Below are positions 16,821 through 25,585 of a DNA stretch of 64,000 nt, piece after piece. How positions within the stretch are numbered: the stretch's first letter is position 1; every line of letters begins with the position of its first letter. The position numbers and the translations under genes are program-made. The DNA is from Palsa-360 sp963719875 (GTDB taxonomy: Bacteria; Acidobacteriota; Terriglobia; Acidiferrales; UBA7541): assembly GCA_963719875.1 (NCBI GenBank), contig CAVRDJ010000002.1, forward strand, positions 2,666,001 to 2,730,000. The letters are read 5' to 3'. The notes beneath the pieces were generated by a model. The model searched no databases, was not told where the DNA came from, and saw only the letters and a list, made by a program, of their open reading frames with translations.

Positions 16821-18215
16821 CTATCGGCCGCTCGCGCTCGTCCCGGGCCACTGCTCACGAAGCGCTTGGCGGTTGATCTCCTCTCCCCGCAGGTAAACCT
16901 TCCAGATTTTTCTCGCATTCGCGAGGCTGTCGAGCGGGTTAGCGTCCAGCACGACGAAGCTGGCCTGCTTTCCGGTTGCAATCGACCCCATGTCGTTGAT
17001 GCGCAGAATTTGGGCAGGCGTCCGCGTGACTGCGACGAGGACCTGCTGTGGCGTCATGCCGGCCTCGGCCATCCGCTCCATCTGTTGCAAAGCGGCGTAG
17101 CCCGGAAAGCTGTTCTGGATGCCGGTGTCGTCGCCGAGGGCGATCGTCACGCCTGCCTTATTCAATTTCGCCAAGCTGCGAATTTGCATCTCGTAGGAAG
17201 TTGGTTGATTCGAGTTCGGCGCGTTGGCTGTTACGGCGCCCGCGTTCGGGTTCGGTTTGGGCCGCGCCAACGCGATCGCCGCCGGGGAAAAGACTTCCGC
17301 CAGGAGTGGATCGTCGTACCAGGGCGGCTGCTGCGCGGCAGCTCCCCGGCCGCCAATCGCCAGGTTCGGCGTGATGTACACGTTCTTCTGTTTCATCCTG
17401 GCCACCAGGGCATCGTCCATTTCCGCGTCGCGAACGGAATGCAGGAATCCGTCCACGCCGGCTTCCACTAGATCGCGCGCGTCGGCCAGATAATACTCGT
17501 GCGCCATCACGCGAATCTTGTGCTGGTGCGCTTCATCGATGATCGCGCGATAGATGGCCGGAGTGAGCTTCTGCACTGTTCCGCCTCGATCGTCCACCCA
17601 AATCTTGATCAGATCCGGTTTCTTCGCGGCGAGATCCTGCACGTCCTTTCGAGCTTCTGCTTCGGTGCTCACGCCGTAGGGCGCGTCGCGCATCTGGACG
17701 CCTCCCGTACTGGCATTGGGCATCGCGAACCCGCGTCCAGCTGTGCGCACGAGCGCTGCGCCCGGCACGGGGTGGTCGCGGAGATCGTAGGCGACGTCGC
17801 CCAGATCCGTGCCGGCCGACATAACAGCGCCGACGCCATAGTAGGCGTACTGTTTGAGCTGGTTGATGATGTTTTCACGCGTGTAGTTGGCTTTGTCGAA
17901 CGAAGTGTCCTTGATGAAGCCGAGGTGGACATGCGCATTCACGATCGCGGGGATCACCGTTTTACCGGTCAGGTCCACTTGCTTCGTTCCCGCCGGCGCC
18001 TCCACCTCGGTCCGCTTGCCAACCTTTGTGATCTTGTCTCCCTCGACCAGGAAGGCGGAGTCTTCAATCGGCGGCTTGTCGCCGTCCGTAATGAGCCGGG
18101 CGCCTGTGAATAGTGTCGCACCCCCGCTCGAGGTCCGTTGTGGAGCGGCTGATGGATTTCGTAAAGAGCCTGCCAGCAGCAACAAACCCGCCAAAGCGAA
18201 TACGAAACGGCTCAT
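16821..18215 (-). CDS. Secreted amidohydrolase family protein
   Basis: 464 residues. Signal peptide (FVFALAGLLLLAGSLRNPSA). The amidohydrolase superfamily fold follows: small beta-sandwich (LFTGARLITDGDKPPIEDSA), metal motif VIPAIVNAHVHLG (HxH), the likely bridging Lys in DLIKIWVDDRGG, metal His in RVMAHEYYLADARDLVEAGV, DGFLHSVRDAEMDD, and the catalytic Asp in TIALGDDTGIQNSFPGY. The C-terminal ASFVVLDANPLDSLANARKI and VYLRGEEINRQAL are standard for imidazolonepropionase/prolidase-like members. Probably a periplasmic dinuclear-metal hydrolase; substrate unknown. A relative at 31082-32548 shares the KIWVD(D/N)RGG segment. Confidence 0.88.
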   Translation of the reverse strand: MSRFVFALAGLLLLAGSLRNPSAAPQRTSSGGATLFTGARLITDGDKPPIEDSAFLVEGDKITKVGKRTEVEAPAGTKQVDLTGKTVIPAIVNAHVHLGFIKDTSFDKANYTRENIINQLKQYAYYGVGAVMSAGTDLGDVAYDLRDHPVPGAALVRTAGRGFAMPNASTGGVQMRDAPYGVSTEAEARKDVQDLAAKKPDLIKIWVDDRGGTVQKLTPAIYRAIIDEAHQHKIRVMAHEYYLADARDLVEAGVDGFLHSVRDAEMDDALVARMKQKNVYITPNLAIGGRGAAAQQPPWYDDPLLAEVFSPAAIALARPKPNPNAGAVTANAPNSNQPTSYEMQIRSLAKLNKAGVTIALGDDTGIQNSFPGYAALQQMERMAEAGMTPQQVLVAVTRTPAQILRINDMGSIATGKQASFVVLDANPLDSLANARKIWKVYLRGEEINRQALREQWPGTSASGR

Positions 18216-18481
18216 GGAATTCTCCTTTGGGTAACGAGATCCTCTCGTACGGCCCCACCCGTGTCAACACGATGCTGCGCCTGGGAATCACCGTCTTTGT
18301 GGGTTTTGCCGGAACGTGGAATGAATAACTTATGTCTCTTCAATAGGGCAGAAGGTTCGGCTCCGGCCCCGGGCGCCAGGAATTACCGATTTACAGAAAA
18401 TGTCGATGGAGAAACACAAACCATGGTTGTGGCGCCAGCGTACCGCCGGCAATTTTTCTGAACTCTACACAGACCAAAATC

Positions 18482-18498
18482 GCCGGCGAGACGCCGGC
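18482..18498 (-). terminator. Terminator of the transporter gene
   Basis: On the minus strand a perfect 7-bp stem GCCGGCG / CGCCGGC with a TCT loop is followed by GATTTTGGTC, 15 bp after the dctA-like stop codon. It has the layout of an intrinsic terminator with a weak U-tract. Confidence 0.55.
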
Positions 18499-18512
18499 GC
18501 CGCGCCGTACAG

Positions 18513-19769
18513 CTACTCTGAAAGCGCGGGCGTGTAACTTTGGGTTAGATTCTTCCGCAACGTGGCCTTGTCGAGTTCGTTTTCCCAGCGCGCCACCACC
18601 ACCGTGGCCACCCCGTTGCCGATCATGTTGACCGTTGCCCGCGCCATGCTCATAAAGCGGTCGATGCCCAGGAGCAGCGCCATGCCCGCCACGGGAACGT
18701 CGGGAATGACCATGAGCGTGGCCACCAAAGCGATGAAGGCGGCCCCGGTCACGCCGCTGGCGCCTTTGGAGGTGAGCACCGCCACCGCAAAAATCGTCAA
18801 CTGCTGGCCTAAGGACAAGTGGATGTTCGTGGCCTGAGCGACAAACAGCGCAGCCATCGTCATGTACAAGCTGCTGCCGTCGGTATTGAACGTGTAGCCC
18901 GTCGGCACCACCAAGCCCACCAGCGATTTCGAGCAGCCCAGCTTCTCCATTTTCTCCATCAGGGTGGGCAAGGCCGGGTCCGAGGAGCTGGTGGCCAGTA
19001 CGATGACGATTTCCTCTTTGATAAATCGCAGGAATTGAATGATGTTAAAACCCGAAAACCAGGCGATTACGCCCATGACCGCGAGGACGAAGAGAATGCA
19101 GGTCACATAAAAGATGGCGATCAATTTTGCCAGGGGGCCGAGCGACGCAATTCCGTAGCGGCCCACCGTATAGGCCATCGCCCCAAAAGCGCCGATGGGC
19201 GCGAGCCACATCAGCATGTTGACGATGCTGAAGACCGCCTGAGTCAGGGAATCGAAAAACACGACGACCGGTTTGCCCCTTTCGCCGATCAGCGACAGCG
19301 CGAAGCCGAACAGGATCGCCACCAAGAGCACCTGCAGAATATTTCCTCTCGCGAAAGCGTCCACCATGGTGGTCGGAATAATGTTCATCAGGAAGTCGGT
19401 CACGGTCTGCTGTTTCGCGGCTCCGGCGTAACTGGCCACCGCTTTGGCGTCCAGGGTTGCCACGTTCACGTTGAACCCGGCGCCCGGATGCGACAAATTC
19501 CCCACCAGCATCCCCGTAAACAGCGCCAGGGTGGACACGACTTCAAAGTACAAAAGTGCCTTTCCCCCGATCCGCCCCACCTTCTTTAAATTCTCCATGC
19601 CGGCGATCCCCGAGACCACCGTGCAGAAAATGATGATGGTGATCACCATGGTAATGAGCTTGATAAACCCATCGCCGAGCGGCTTCATTTTGGCCGCGGA
19701 TTCCGGCCGGAGGTAGCCGTACACAACGGCCACGGCCACGCCGATCAGCACCTGGCCCCATAGCGTCAA
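18513..19769 (-). CDS. Dicarboxylate/amino acid:cation symporter (DctA-like), apparent N-terminal frameshift
   Basis: 418 residues in frame. Sodium/proton-dicarboxylate symporter family (SLC1/DAACS): helices at the N-terminus, a re-entrant loop with LATSSSDPALPTLMEKMEKL, the TM7 motif GYTFNTDGSSLYMTMAALFV (NTDG...NMDGT-like), LTSKGASGVTGAAFIALVAT in hairpin 2 and RFMSMARATVNMIGNGVATV in TM8. Likely imports C4-dicarboxylates or similar acids for the adjacent catabolic genes. This frame begins at a TTG. A better start, ATG 19846 with AAGGAGAATCAACG, lies upstream, but its frame is shifted by one base at a CCCCCCAAAAA run near 19790; one extra base would give a continuous 444-residue protein. 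Confidence 0.85.
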   Translation of the reverse strand: MTLWGQVLIGVAVAVVYGYLRPESAAKMKPLGDGFIKLITMVITIIIFCTVVSGIAGMENLKKVGRIGGKALLYFEVVSTLALFTGMLVGNLSHPGAGFNVNVATLDAKAVASYAGAAKQQTVTDFLMNIIPTTMVDAFARGNILQVLLVAILFGFALSLIGERGKPVVVFFDSLTQAVFSIVNMLMWLAPIGAFGAMAYTVGRYGIASLGPLAKLIAIFYVTCILFVLAVMGVIAWFSGFNIIQFLRFIKEEIVIVLATSSSDPALPTLMEKMEKLGCSKSLVGLVVPTGYTFNTDGSSLYMTMAALFVAQATNIHLSLGQQLTIFAVAVLTSKGASGVTGAAFIALVATLMVIPDVPVAGMALLLGIDRFMSMARATVNMIGNGVATVVVARWENELDKATLRKNLTQSYTPALSE

Positions 19770-19946
19770 GTAGAACGGTTTCTTTTTGGGGGGCGGGAAG
19801 GCTCCGGGAGGATTTGGGTTGGATCGGTTGTAAGCGTATCGCCCATCGTTGATTCTCCTTGAGTCGAGCGCCTAGGGGAGGCCGTAGTGCGCCTCAAACC
19901 AAGATGCTTCAGGGATTAGGTCTGCCCGGGTGCTGGGAGTCTATCA

Positions 19947-21173
19947 CTAGAGGAGCTTTTCCGGTTCAACAATGGCTGCGGCGAGGTCATTCAGGAATAA
20001 GGCGGCGCGAGCGCCATCGAAGACGCGGTGGTCGCAGGAGAGCGTGAGCGTCATCATGGGGCGAATTCCCGGTTTTCCATCGACGGGCACAACACGATCG
20101 GAGATGCGCCCCACGGCGAGGATGGCGGCTTGCGGCGCGACGATGATCGCGGTAAACGCGTCCACGTTGTACATGCCCAGATTGCTGATCGTGAAGGTTG
20201 CGCCGGTGATGTCCGCGGGGCGCAATTTGCCGGCGCGGGCCCGCTCGGTGAGGTCGCGCCGCGTCACGGCGATTTCGCCGAGATTCTTCGTGTTCGCGCC
20301 GGGAATCGCCGCCACCACGACGCCCTCCTCAACCGCCATGGCGATACCGACGTTGACTTCCGAATGCAAGCGAATTCCATCGCCTGTCCAACTCGCATTC
20401 ACCAGCGGATGTTTTTTCAGCGCGCGCGCCACCGTCGCGACGAGCAAGTCGGTGTGACTCAGCCGCACCCCGCGCTCTTTCTCGAGGGCAGGCCCAAATT
20501 TTTCGCGCGCAGCGAGCATCGCGCCCGCGTCGATTTCCCGACTCACAAAAAAATGCGGCGCAGTAGTCCAACTTTGCGTAGTCCGCTCAGCCATCAGCCG
20601 AGCGACTTGGGTCAGGTTTTGAGTAGCGCGGGCTTCAGCCTGCGGGTTTTCCGATCTCGCTGGCGCCGCTGTGCCTGCTGGTTCGCCAGACGCAACGACC
20701 GCCAATATGTCTTCAGCAAGTATTTCGCCCTCACCCCCCGTACCGCGCACCCGCGAGAGGTCAACCCCATGTTCGCGTGCCAGCCGCCGCGCCTTCGGAG
20801 AAATCCTAGCGCTTGATGCAGGTGTTGCGGCCGCCGCAGAGGAAGTGTTCGCAGCGGCCACGGCGGCAGGAACAGGCTTGCTGTCCATGCGCCGGCCCGA
20901 AACAGAGGAAGCTTCTTCTGCCGGAGGTTTCTCGCCCGCGTTCACAATCCAGGCAATCGTCTGGCCCACCGGTATGACATCACCTGCGTGCGCCTTAACG
21001 CCCGCGAGTATCCCATCGGCCGGCGATTCAATTTCCACGACGGCCTTATCAGTTTCCACGTCCAGCAGCGGTTCGCCTTTGGCGATGGCATCGCCTTCCT
21101 TTTTACGCCACGACAATAGCTTGCCTGTTTCCTGGGCCATCTCGAGCGCGGGCATAACGATGCTGTGGGCCAT
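19947..21173 (-). CDS. 2-oxoacid dehydrogenase E2 (dihydrolipoyl acyltransferase)
   Basis: 408 residues. Lipoyl domain at residues 1-78 with the modified Lys43 in LLDVETDKAVVEIESPADG; Ala/Pro-rich linker; peripheral subunit-binding domain RISPKARRLAREHGVDLSRV, then RGTGGEGEI at about 123-160; catalytic domain from about 190 to the end with CDHRVFDGARAALFLNDL (catalytic His and Asp, normally DHRxxDG). It forms the core of a PDH/acetoin/branched-chain-type complex that moves acyl groups to CoA. E1alpha and E1beta genes are nearby, separated by the M24-fold gene. No E3 (lipoamide dehydrogenase) is in the cluster. The acyl substrate cannot be decided from motifs. Confidence 0.9.
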   Translation of the reverse strand: MAHSIVMPALEMAQETGKLLSWRKKEGDAIAKGEPLLDVETDKAVVEIESPADGILAGVKAHAGDVIPVGQTIAWIVNAGEKPPAEEASSVSGRRMDSKPVPAAVAAANTSSAAAATPASSARISPKARRLAREHGVDLSRVRGTGGEGEILAEDILAVVASGEPAGTAAPARSENPQAEARATQNLTQVARLMAERTTQSWTTAPHFFVSREIDAGAMLAAREKFGPALEKERGVRLSHTDLLVATVARALKKHPLVNASWTGDGIRLHSEVNVGIAMAVEEGVVVAAIPGANTKNLGEIAVTRRDLTERARAGKLRPADITGATFTISNLGMYNVDAFTAIIVAPQAAILAVGRISDRVVPVDGKPGIRPMMTLTLSCDHRVFDGARAALFLNDLAAAIVEPEKLL

Positions 21174-21217
21174 GATGTTTTTTTTGAGCGGCGCGAGACC
21201 CGGCTACTTGGACACTT

Positions 21218-22549
21218 TCACCCCTTCGTTTCTGGCGCTGGCTTCGACCATGTCCACCACGTCCTGGCTGGGGGAGCATCATGCTCGCGCGTGGTTTCAA
21301 GCGGCCCATCGACGGTTACGTAAGGCGCGCCGGCGACGAGAAGTTTTTCCGCCGGGAAACGCGTGATGACTTCGTGCCCGGTTTCGGTGACGACGATTTC
21401 TTCCTCGATACGCGCCGCGCTCCAGCCGTCGCTGGCCGGCCAGAACGTCTCCAGCGCGAACACCATTCCCGGCTTAATCTGATGCGAATGCTCGAGCGAC
21501 ACGAGGCGGCTGATCACCGGCTTTTCCCAGATCGCCAGGCCGATTCCGTGGCCGAATTGCAGCGCGAAGGCCGCTTCCTCGTCCGGGAAACCGAACTCCG
21601 TCGCCTTGGGCCACACTGCCGCGATTTCACCCGTCGTGCGTCCGGGGCGAATCAGCGAAATCGCCGCATCCAGATAGTCGCGGCAGCGCTTATAGGCGTC
21701 CACCATCGCGCGCGACGCGTAACCGATCGAGAAGCATCGGTAATAGCACGTGCGGTAGCCCATGTAGGAATGCAAAATGTCGTAGTACACCGGGTCGCCC
21801 GGACGCAGGACGCGATCCGAGAACACGTGCGGATGCGGATTGCAGCGCTCGCCCGAAATCGCGTTCACCGCCTCGACATATTCCGATCCAAGATCGTAAA
21901 GAACTTTACTGACTAGCCCGACTGCCTCATTCTCGCGCAGGCCGGGCTTCATGGCGCAATACAGGTCGTGGTACGCGGCGTCCACCATCATCGCCGACAT
22001 ATTCAGCAGCGTGATTTCATCCTGCGTCTTGATCACGCGGGCGTCGGACATGATCTGTTGCCCGTCGACCACCGTGATCCCTTCGCGCTGTAACGCAAAA
22101 AGAATCGGCGGCTCGATGACGTTGACTCCCAGTGGTTCCTTATGCAGGCCGCGCTGTTCCAGTTCGATGCGAATTTTTTTCGCCACATCTTCCGCGCGTC
22201 CCATCTCCGGCGACATGGCTCCGCGCAAGAGCGGAATCCCCGCCCGCGAACGCTCGCCGAGCCACGAGCAATGCAACCTGTGATGTTTCGCCGCCGAACC
22301 GAAATCCCACATGATCGGCTCGTCGTTCTGCGGCAGCAGCGTGAAGCGGCTGTTTTTGTCCTGCGCCCATGTGCCGATGTGCGTCGAGGTAATGTAGCGC
22401 ACATTGTTCATGTCAAAGCACAACAGCGCGCCCATCGAAGATTTCGCCAGGAGCGCTTTCGCACGCGCCAGCCGCTCGCGCCGCAAGCGGTCAAAATCCA
22501 CGCGCTCTTCCCAGTCCACCGCCATCGTTCCATGTGTTGGTAACGCCAT
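21218..22549 (-). CDS. M24 (pita-bread fold) family protein with a degenerate metal site
   Basis: 443 residues. N-terminal creatinase-type domain (ERLARAKALLAKSSMGALLC, FDMNNVRYITSTHIG) and C-terminal pita-bread domain. Canonical M24 ligands are Asp, Asp, His, Glu, Glu. Here the first Asp is present (GDPVYYDIL, about residue 256), the second Asp of the S-D-x-T-R motif is Cys (GYRTCYYRCFSIG, about 266), the His is present (FGHGIGLAIWEKP, about 331), and both Glu are present (FALETFW; ARIEEEIVV). It may bind one metal, or none like creatinase. M24-fold relatives include aminopeptidase P, creatinase, ectoine hydrolase and the DMSP lyase DddP. ATG 22549 follows GGGAGGTGCACG. It sits between the E1beta and E2 genes. 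Confidence 0.82.
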   Translation of the reverse strand: MALPTHGTMAVDWEERVDFDRLRRERLARAKALLAKSSMGALLCFDMNNVRYITSTHIGTWAQDKNSRFTLLPQNDEPIMWDFGSAAKHHRLHCSWLGERSRAGIPLLRGAMSPEMGRAEDVAKKIRIELEQRGLHKEPLGVNVIEPPILFALQREGITVVDGQQIMSDARVIKTQDEITLLNMSAMMVDAAYHDLYCAMKPGLRENEAVGLVSKVLYDLGSEYVEAVNAISGERCNPHPHVFSDRVLRPGDPVYYDILHSYMGYRTCYYRCFSIGYASRAMVDAYKRCRDYLDAAISLIRPGRTTGEIAAVWPKATEFGFPDEEAAFALQFGHGIGLAIWEKPVISRLVSLEHSHQIKPGMVFALETFWPASDGWSAARIEEEIVVTETGHEVITRFPAEKLLVAGAPYVTVDGPLETTREHDAPPARTWWTWSKPAPETKG

Positions 22550-22563
22550 CGTGCACCTCCCAA

Positions 22564-22677
22564 GTAGCACAGGCACTCTTGTCTGTGCGCTTTTGTAAGC
22601 CGCCCCGCCTCCGAGCGTGTACGTCTTGCTCCAGACGACGATTGCAAAACCCGCACAGGCAGGAGTGCCTGTGCTAC
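22564..22677. repeat. Palindromic intergenic repeat (AGCACAGGCACTC type)
   Basis: Outer arms GTAGCACAGGCACTCTTG at 22564-22581 and AGGAGTGCCTGTGCTAC at 22661-22677 are inverted copies extended by CTGTGCG / CGCACAG, enclosing about 60 nt. It can form a long hairpin within the transcript between the E1beta and M24 genes. A different element of similar design is at 30904-30970. Confidence 0.7.
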
Positions 22678-22687
22678 AAAAATCAAA

Positions 22688-23683
22688 TTACGACCGCTTG
22701 CACATCGCCCGGGCCGCCTCGAAGACGGCTTTCTCGGTCGGAATCGTAGCATCCTCGAGCGGCGGAGAAAACGGAATTGGCACGTGCATCGCGCCGATGC
22801 GCTTCACCGGCGCGTCCAGATCGTAGAACGCGCCCGTCGCGATCACCGAAGCAATCTCCGCCGTCACGCCGTATCTCTCGTAGCCTTCGTCCACGACAAT
22901 CGCCCGTGACGTTTTCTTCGCCGATTCGATCAAAGTTTTTTCATCCAGCGGCCACGTGGTCCGCGGATCGACGACCTCCGCGCTGATCCCGATTTCCTCG
23001 AGCAGCTTCGCGGCGCCCAGCGCCACTTGCACCATGCTGCTGGTCGCCACGATGGTGATGTCCTCGCCCTCGCGCTTGATGTCGGCCACACCGAACGGAA
23101 TCGTGTAATCCTCGACCGGCACGGGGCCCTTGAGCCGGAACATCATCTTGTCTTCAAAAAAGATGACGGGATTATCGTCGCGAATGGCCGTCTTCAGCAA
23201 TCCCTTGGCATCATAAGGCGTCGAGGGCAACGCCACTTTCAGGCCTGGAACATGGCTCAGCCACGCCTGCAGCGATTGTGAGTGCTGCGCGGCCGAGCGC
23301 CGCGACGCACCAAGCGTCGTCCGCAGCACCATGGGCACCTTCCAGGCGCCGCCCGACATATAGTGCACCTTCGCCGCCTGGTTCACCAGTTGGTCCATCA
23401 CGAGAGTCAGGAAATCTCCGAACATGATATCCACGACCGGACGCAGGCCCGTCATCGCCGCGCCCACACCAATGCCCGTGAACCCGGGCTCCGAAATCGG
23501 CGTGTCAATCACGCGCGATTTTCCGAACTCTTCCACCATCCCGGAGAGGACCTTGAACGGAGTGCCCGCCTCGGCAACGTCTTCCCCCATAATGAACACG
23601 GTCGGATCGCGCCGCATTTCTTCGGACAGGGCCTCTCGCACCGCTTCCGCCATCGTCAATTCGCGTACGGCCACTTCAGGCAT
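22688..23683 (-). CDS. 2-oxoacid dehydrogenase E1 component, beta subunit
   Basis: 331 residues, the pyrimidine-binding half of a thiamine-diphosphate heterotetramer. It contains the family text LTMAEAVREALSEEMRRDPT, VFIMGEDVAEAGTPFKV with the Glu that activates TPP, TPISEPGFTGIGVGAAMTGL, PVVDIMFGDFLTLVMDQLVN, HSQSLQAWLSHVPGLKVALP and EVVDPRTTWPLDEKTLIESA. Closest in feel to acetoin/pyruvate/branched-chain E1beta (AcoB/PdhB). ATG 23683 is preferred (GGGGGAGGATGTGT upstream); it overlaps the end of the E1alpha gene by 8 bp, implying translational coupling. It acts with E1alpha and the E2 at 19947. Confidence 0.92.
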   Translation of the reverse strand: MPEVAVRELTMAEAVREALSEEMRRDPTVFIMGEDVAEAGTPFKVLSGMVEEFGKSRVIDTPISEPGFTGIGVGAAMTGLRPVVDIMFGDFLTLVMDQLVNQAAKVHYMSGGAWKVPMVLRTTLGASRRSAAQHSQSLQAWLSHVPGLKVALPSTPYDAKGLLKTAIRDDNPVIFFEDKMMFRLKGPVPVEDYTIPFGVADIKREGEDITIVATSSMVQVALGAAKLLEEIGISAEVVDPRTTWPLDEKTLIESAKKTSRAIVVDEGYERYGVTAEIASVIATGAFYDLDAPVKRIGAMHVPIPFSPPLEDATIPTEKAVFEAARAMCKRS

Positions 23684-24674
23684 ACACATCCTCCCCCACC
23701 TGATCCGTTCCCGGATACGGGGCCTGCAAAGCGAAGGCAACCGCCGCGTCAATTTCTGACTTCGCCTGCGCCTGAATTTCGTCGAGCTGCGTTTGCGCCG
23801 CGAGTTTCTGGCTCAGCAGCCAGTCGCTCAGCACCTTGATCGGATCGCGCTCCGCCCTCCATTGCTGTTCTTCTTGTTTGGCGCGGTAGTATTCGCGGCT
23901 CACGTCGCCGACATGGTGGCCGTGATACCGGTAGGTGTTGCACAAAAGAAACGAGGGGCCATTTCCCGCGCGCGCCTGCTCGACCATGCGGCTTGCGACC
24001 GCATGCACCGCGCGGATATCCTGCCCGTCCACGCTTTCCGCCGGAATTCCAAACGCCGCCGGCCGCGCCAGGATCTCACCCGCGGTCGTTTCGGAAAAAT
24101 GCGTGTATTCGTTGTACATATTGTTTTCGCAGACGTAAATCACCGGCAAATTCCAAAGGCGCGCGAGGTTCATCACTTCGTAAAGCAGCCCCTGGCCGAG
24201 CGCCCCTTCCCCGAAAAAACACACGGCCACTTGCTTCGTGCCGCGATGCTTGGCCGAAAACGCCGCGCCCGTCGCGATCCCCGCGCTTCCGCCGACGATT
24301 GCATTCGCGCCCAAATTTCCGCTGGCCGGATCGGCGATGTGCATCGATCCGCCCTTGCCCCGGCAATATCCCGCTTCTTTCCCCAGCAGCTCGGCGAACA
24401 TGCGATCCGGCGACGCGCCCTTGGCCAGGCAATGCCCGTGCCCGCGATGCGTGCTGGTGATGTAGTCGTCGCGATGCAGCGCCTCGCAAATTCCCACCGC
24501 GACGGCTTCCTCGCCGATGTACAAGTGCGCGAGACCCGGCATCACCGCGCGTGTGTACAACTGATTCACCTGCTCCTCGAACAGCCGGATCATTTGCATG
24601 CCGCGATACATCCGCAGCCACACTTCGTTGCCCGGCCCGGCACCCGTGACAGCTTGTTTGCTTTCCGTTTTCAT
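23676..24674 (-). CDS. 2-oxoacid dehydrogenase E1 component, alpha subunit
   Basis: 332 residues, the diphosphate-binding half of E1. The TPP motif appears as FFGEGALGQGLLYEVMNLAR ... CENNMYNEY (GEGA...NN; the usual GDGA has Glu for Asp). HRGHGHCLAKGASPDRMFAE and GGSMHIADPASGNLGANAIV hold the phosphorylation-loop-type His residues, and TYRYHGHHVGD the C-terminal one. YEFxH is not seen. It catalyses decarboxylation of a 2-oxo acid with E1beta. The first codon overlaps the stop of the upstream dehydrogenase gene by 4 bp (24671-24674), so these genes form one operon. Confidence 0.92.
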   Translation of the reverse strand: MKTESKQAVTGAGPGNEVWLRMYRGMQMIRLFEEQVNQLYTRAVMPGLAHLYIGEEAVAVGICEALHRDDYITSTHRGHGHCLAKGASPDRMFAELLGKEAGYCRGKGGSMHIADPASGNLGANAIVGGSAGIATGAAFSAKHRGTKQVAVCFFGEGALGQGLLYEVMNLARLWNLPVIYVCENNMYNEYTHFSETTAGEILARPAAFGIPAESVDGQDIRAVHAVASRMVEQARAGNGPSFLLCNTYRYHGHHVGDVSREYYRAKQEEQQWRAERDPIKVLSDWLLSQKLAAQTQLDEIQAQAKSEIDAAVAFALQAPYPGTDQVGEDVYA

Positions 24675-25552
24675 TTGTCTATCCCCGAAATTCGAGCTAG
24701 CACCTCGAAGATCACAGCGAAATCCTGCTTCACCAGGCCCATGCCTCGCGCCGCAGTCAGAAATTCGTTCGTCACAGCCGTCGTGGGCAACGGAACATCG
24801 AGATGCCGGCCCATCTCCAGCGCCAGCAGCATGTCTTTTTGCATCATGTCTACGTCAAACCATGCTTCCTCCGGCATTTTTAACACAAAAGGGCCGCGGT
24901 ATTGAACCATGGGTGAGGCGATGGCGCTGTGCGTCAGGACATCCACCGCGGTTTCGCGCGAAATGCCGCTTTTTTCGGCAAGCAAGACGCCTTCGCAGAA
25001 GGCCAGCATCTGCACGGCCAGACTCAAGTTCGTGGCAATCTTCATCGCCAGCGCCTGGCCGTTGTCTCCGACGTATGTCACTTTGGGACCGACGTCCTGC
25101 AGGACGGGCTTGGCCCGCTCAAACGCTTCGCGGCGGCCGCCAACCATCACCGACAACTTTCCTTCTTGCAGCGTAATCACGCTGCCGGAGACGGGCGAGT
25201 CGATCATGTCGGCGCCCTTCTCTCGAACTCTGGCCGCAAGCGCGCGGCTGACCGCGGGGCTCACAGTGCTCATGTCGATCAGGATTTTGCCGGGGCCGAG
25301 TCCCGCCAGAATTCCATCAGGTCCCTCCGTGATTGAGTTTATCGCGGCGGCATTGGTGACCATCGAGAACGTAAAATCCGCCGCGGCGCTGACGGCACGC
25401 GGGGAATCATGCCATTTCATGCCACGGTCGATCAGCCACTGCGCCTTCGATCGCGTACGATTGTAACCGGAAACCTTGTGCCCTTTATCCAGCATCCGGG
25501 CAACCATATTGCCGCCCATTACTCCGAGCCCTACGAACCCAAGATTCGCCAT
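24671..25552 (-). CDS. NAD(P)-dependent beta-hydroxyacid dehydrogenase (HIBADH/tartronate-semialdehyde reductase family)
   Basis: 293 residues. Rossmann domain with the dinucleotide motif GFVGLGVMGGNMVARMLDKG and the NRTRSK cofactor loop (Arg after Asn suggests NADPH); substrate motif DSPVSGSVITLQEGKLSVMV (D-x-P-V-S-G); catalytic Lys in ALAMKIATNLSLAVQMLAFC; C-terminal helical domain with DMMQKDMLLALEMG. Family members interconvert 3-hydroxyisobutyrate, glycerate or 4-hydroxybutyrate with their semialdehydes. Coupled by a 4-bp overlap to E1alpha. With the SSDH-type enzyme upstream, the cluster could handle a semialdehyde intermediate, which is inference. Confidence 0.9.
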   Translation of the reverse strand: MANLGFVGLGVMGGNMVARMLDKGHKVSGYNRTRSKAQWLIDRGMKWHDSPRAVSAAADFTFSMVTNAAAINSITEGPDGILAGLGPGKILIDMSTVSPAVSRALAARVREKGADMIDSPVSGSVITLQEGKLSVMVGGRREAFERAKPVLQDVGPKVTYVGDNGQALAMKIATNLSLAVQMLAFCEGVLLAEKSGISRETAVDVLTHSAIASPMVQYRGPFVLKMPEEAWFDVDMMQKDMLLALEMGRHLDVPLPTTAVTNEFLTAARGMGLVKQDFAVIFEVLARISGIDK

Positions 25553-25585
25553 TCGCTGAAGTCTCCCCCTAATGCAAAATCGCCC

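Noticed and set aside
23793..24905. 370-codon plus-strand open frame
   Set aside because: Antisense to the E1alpha gene.
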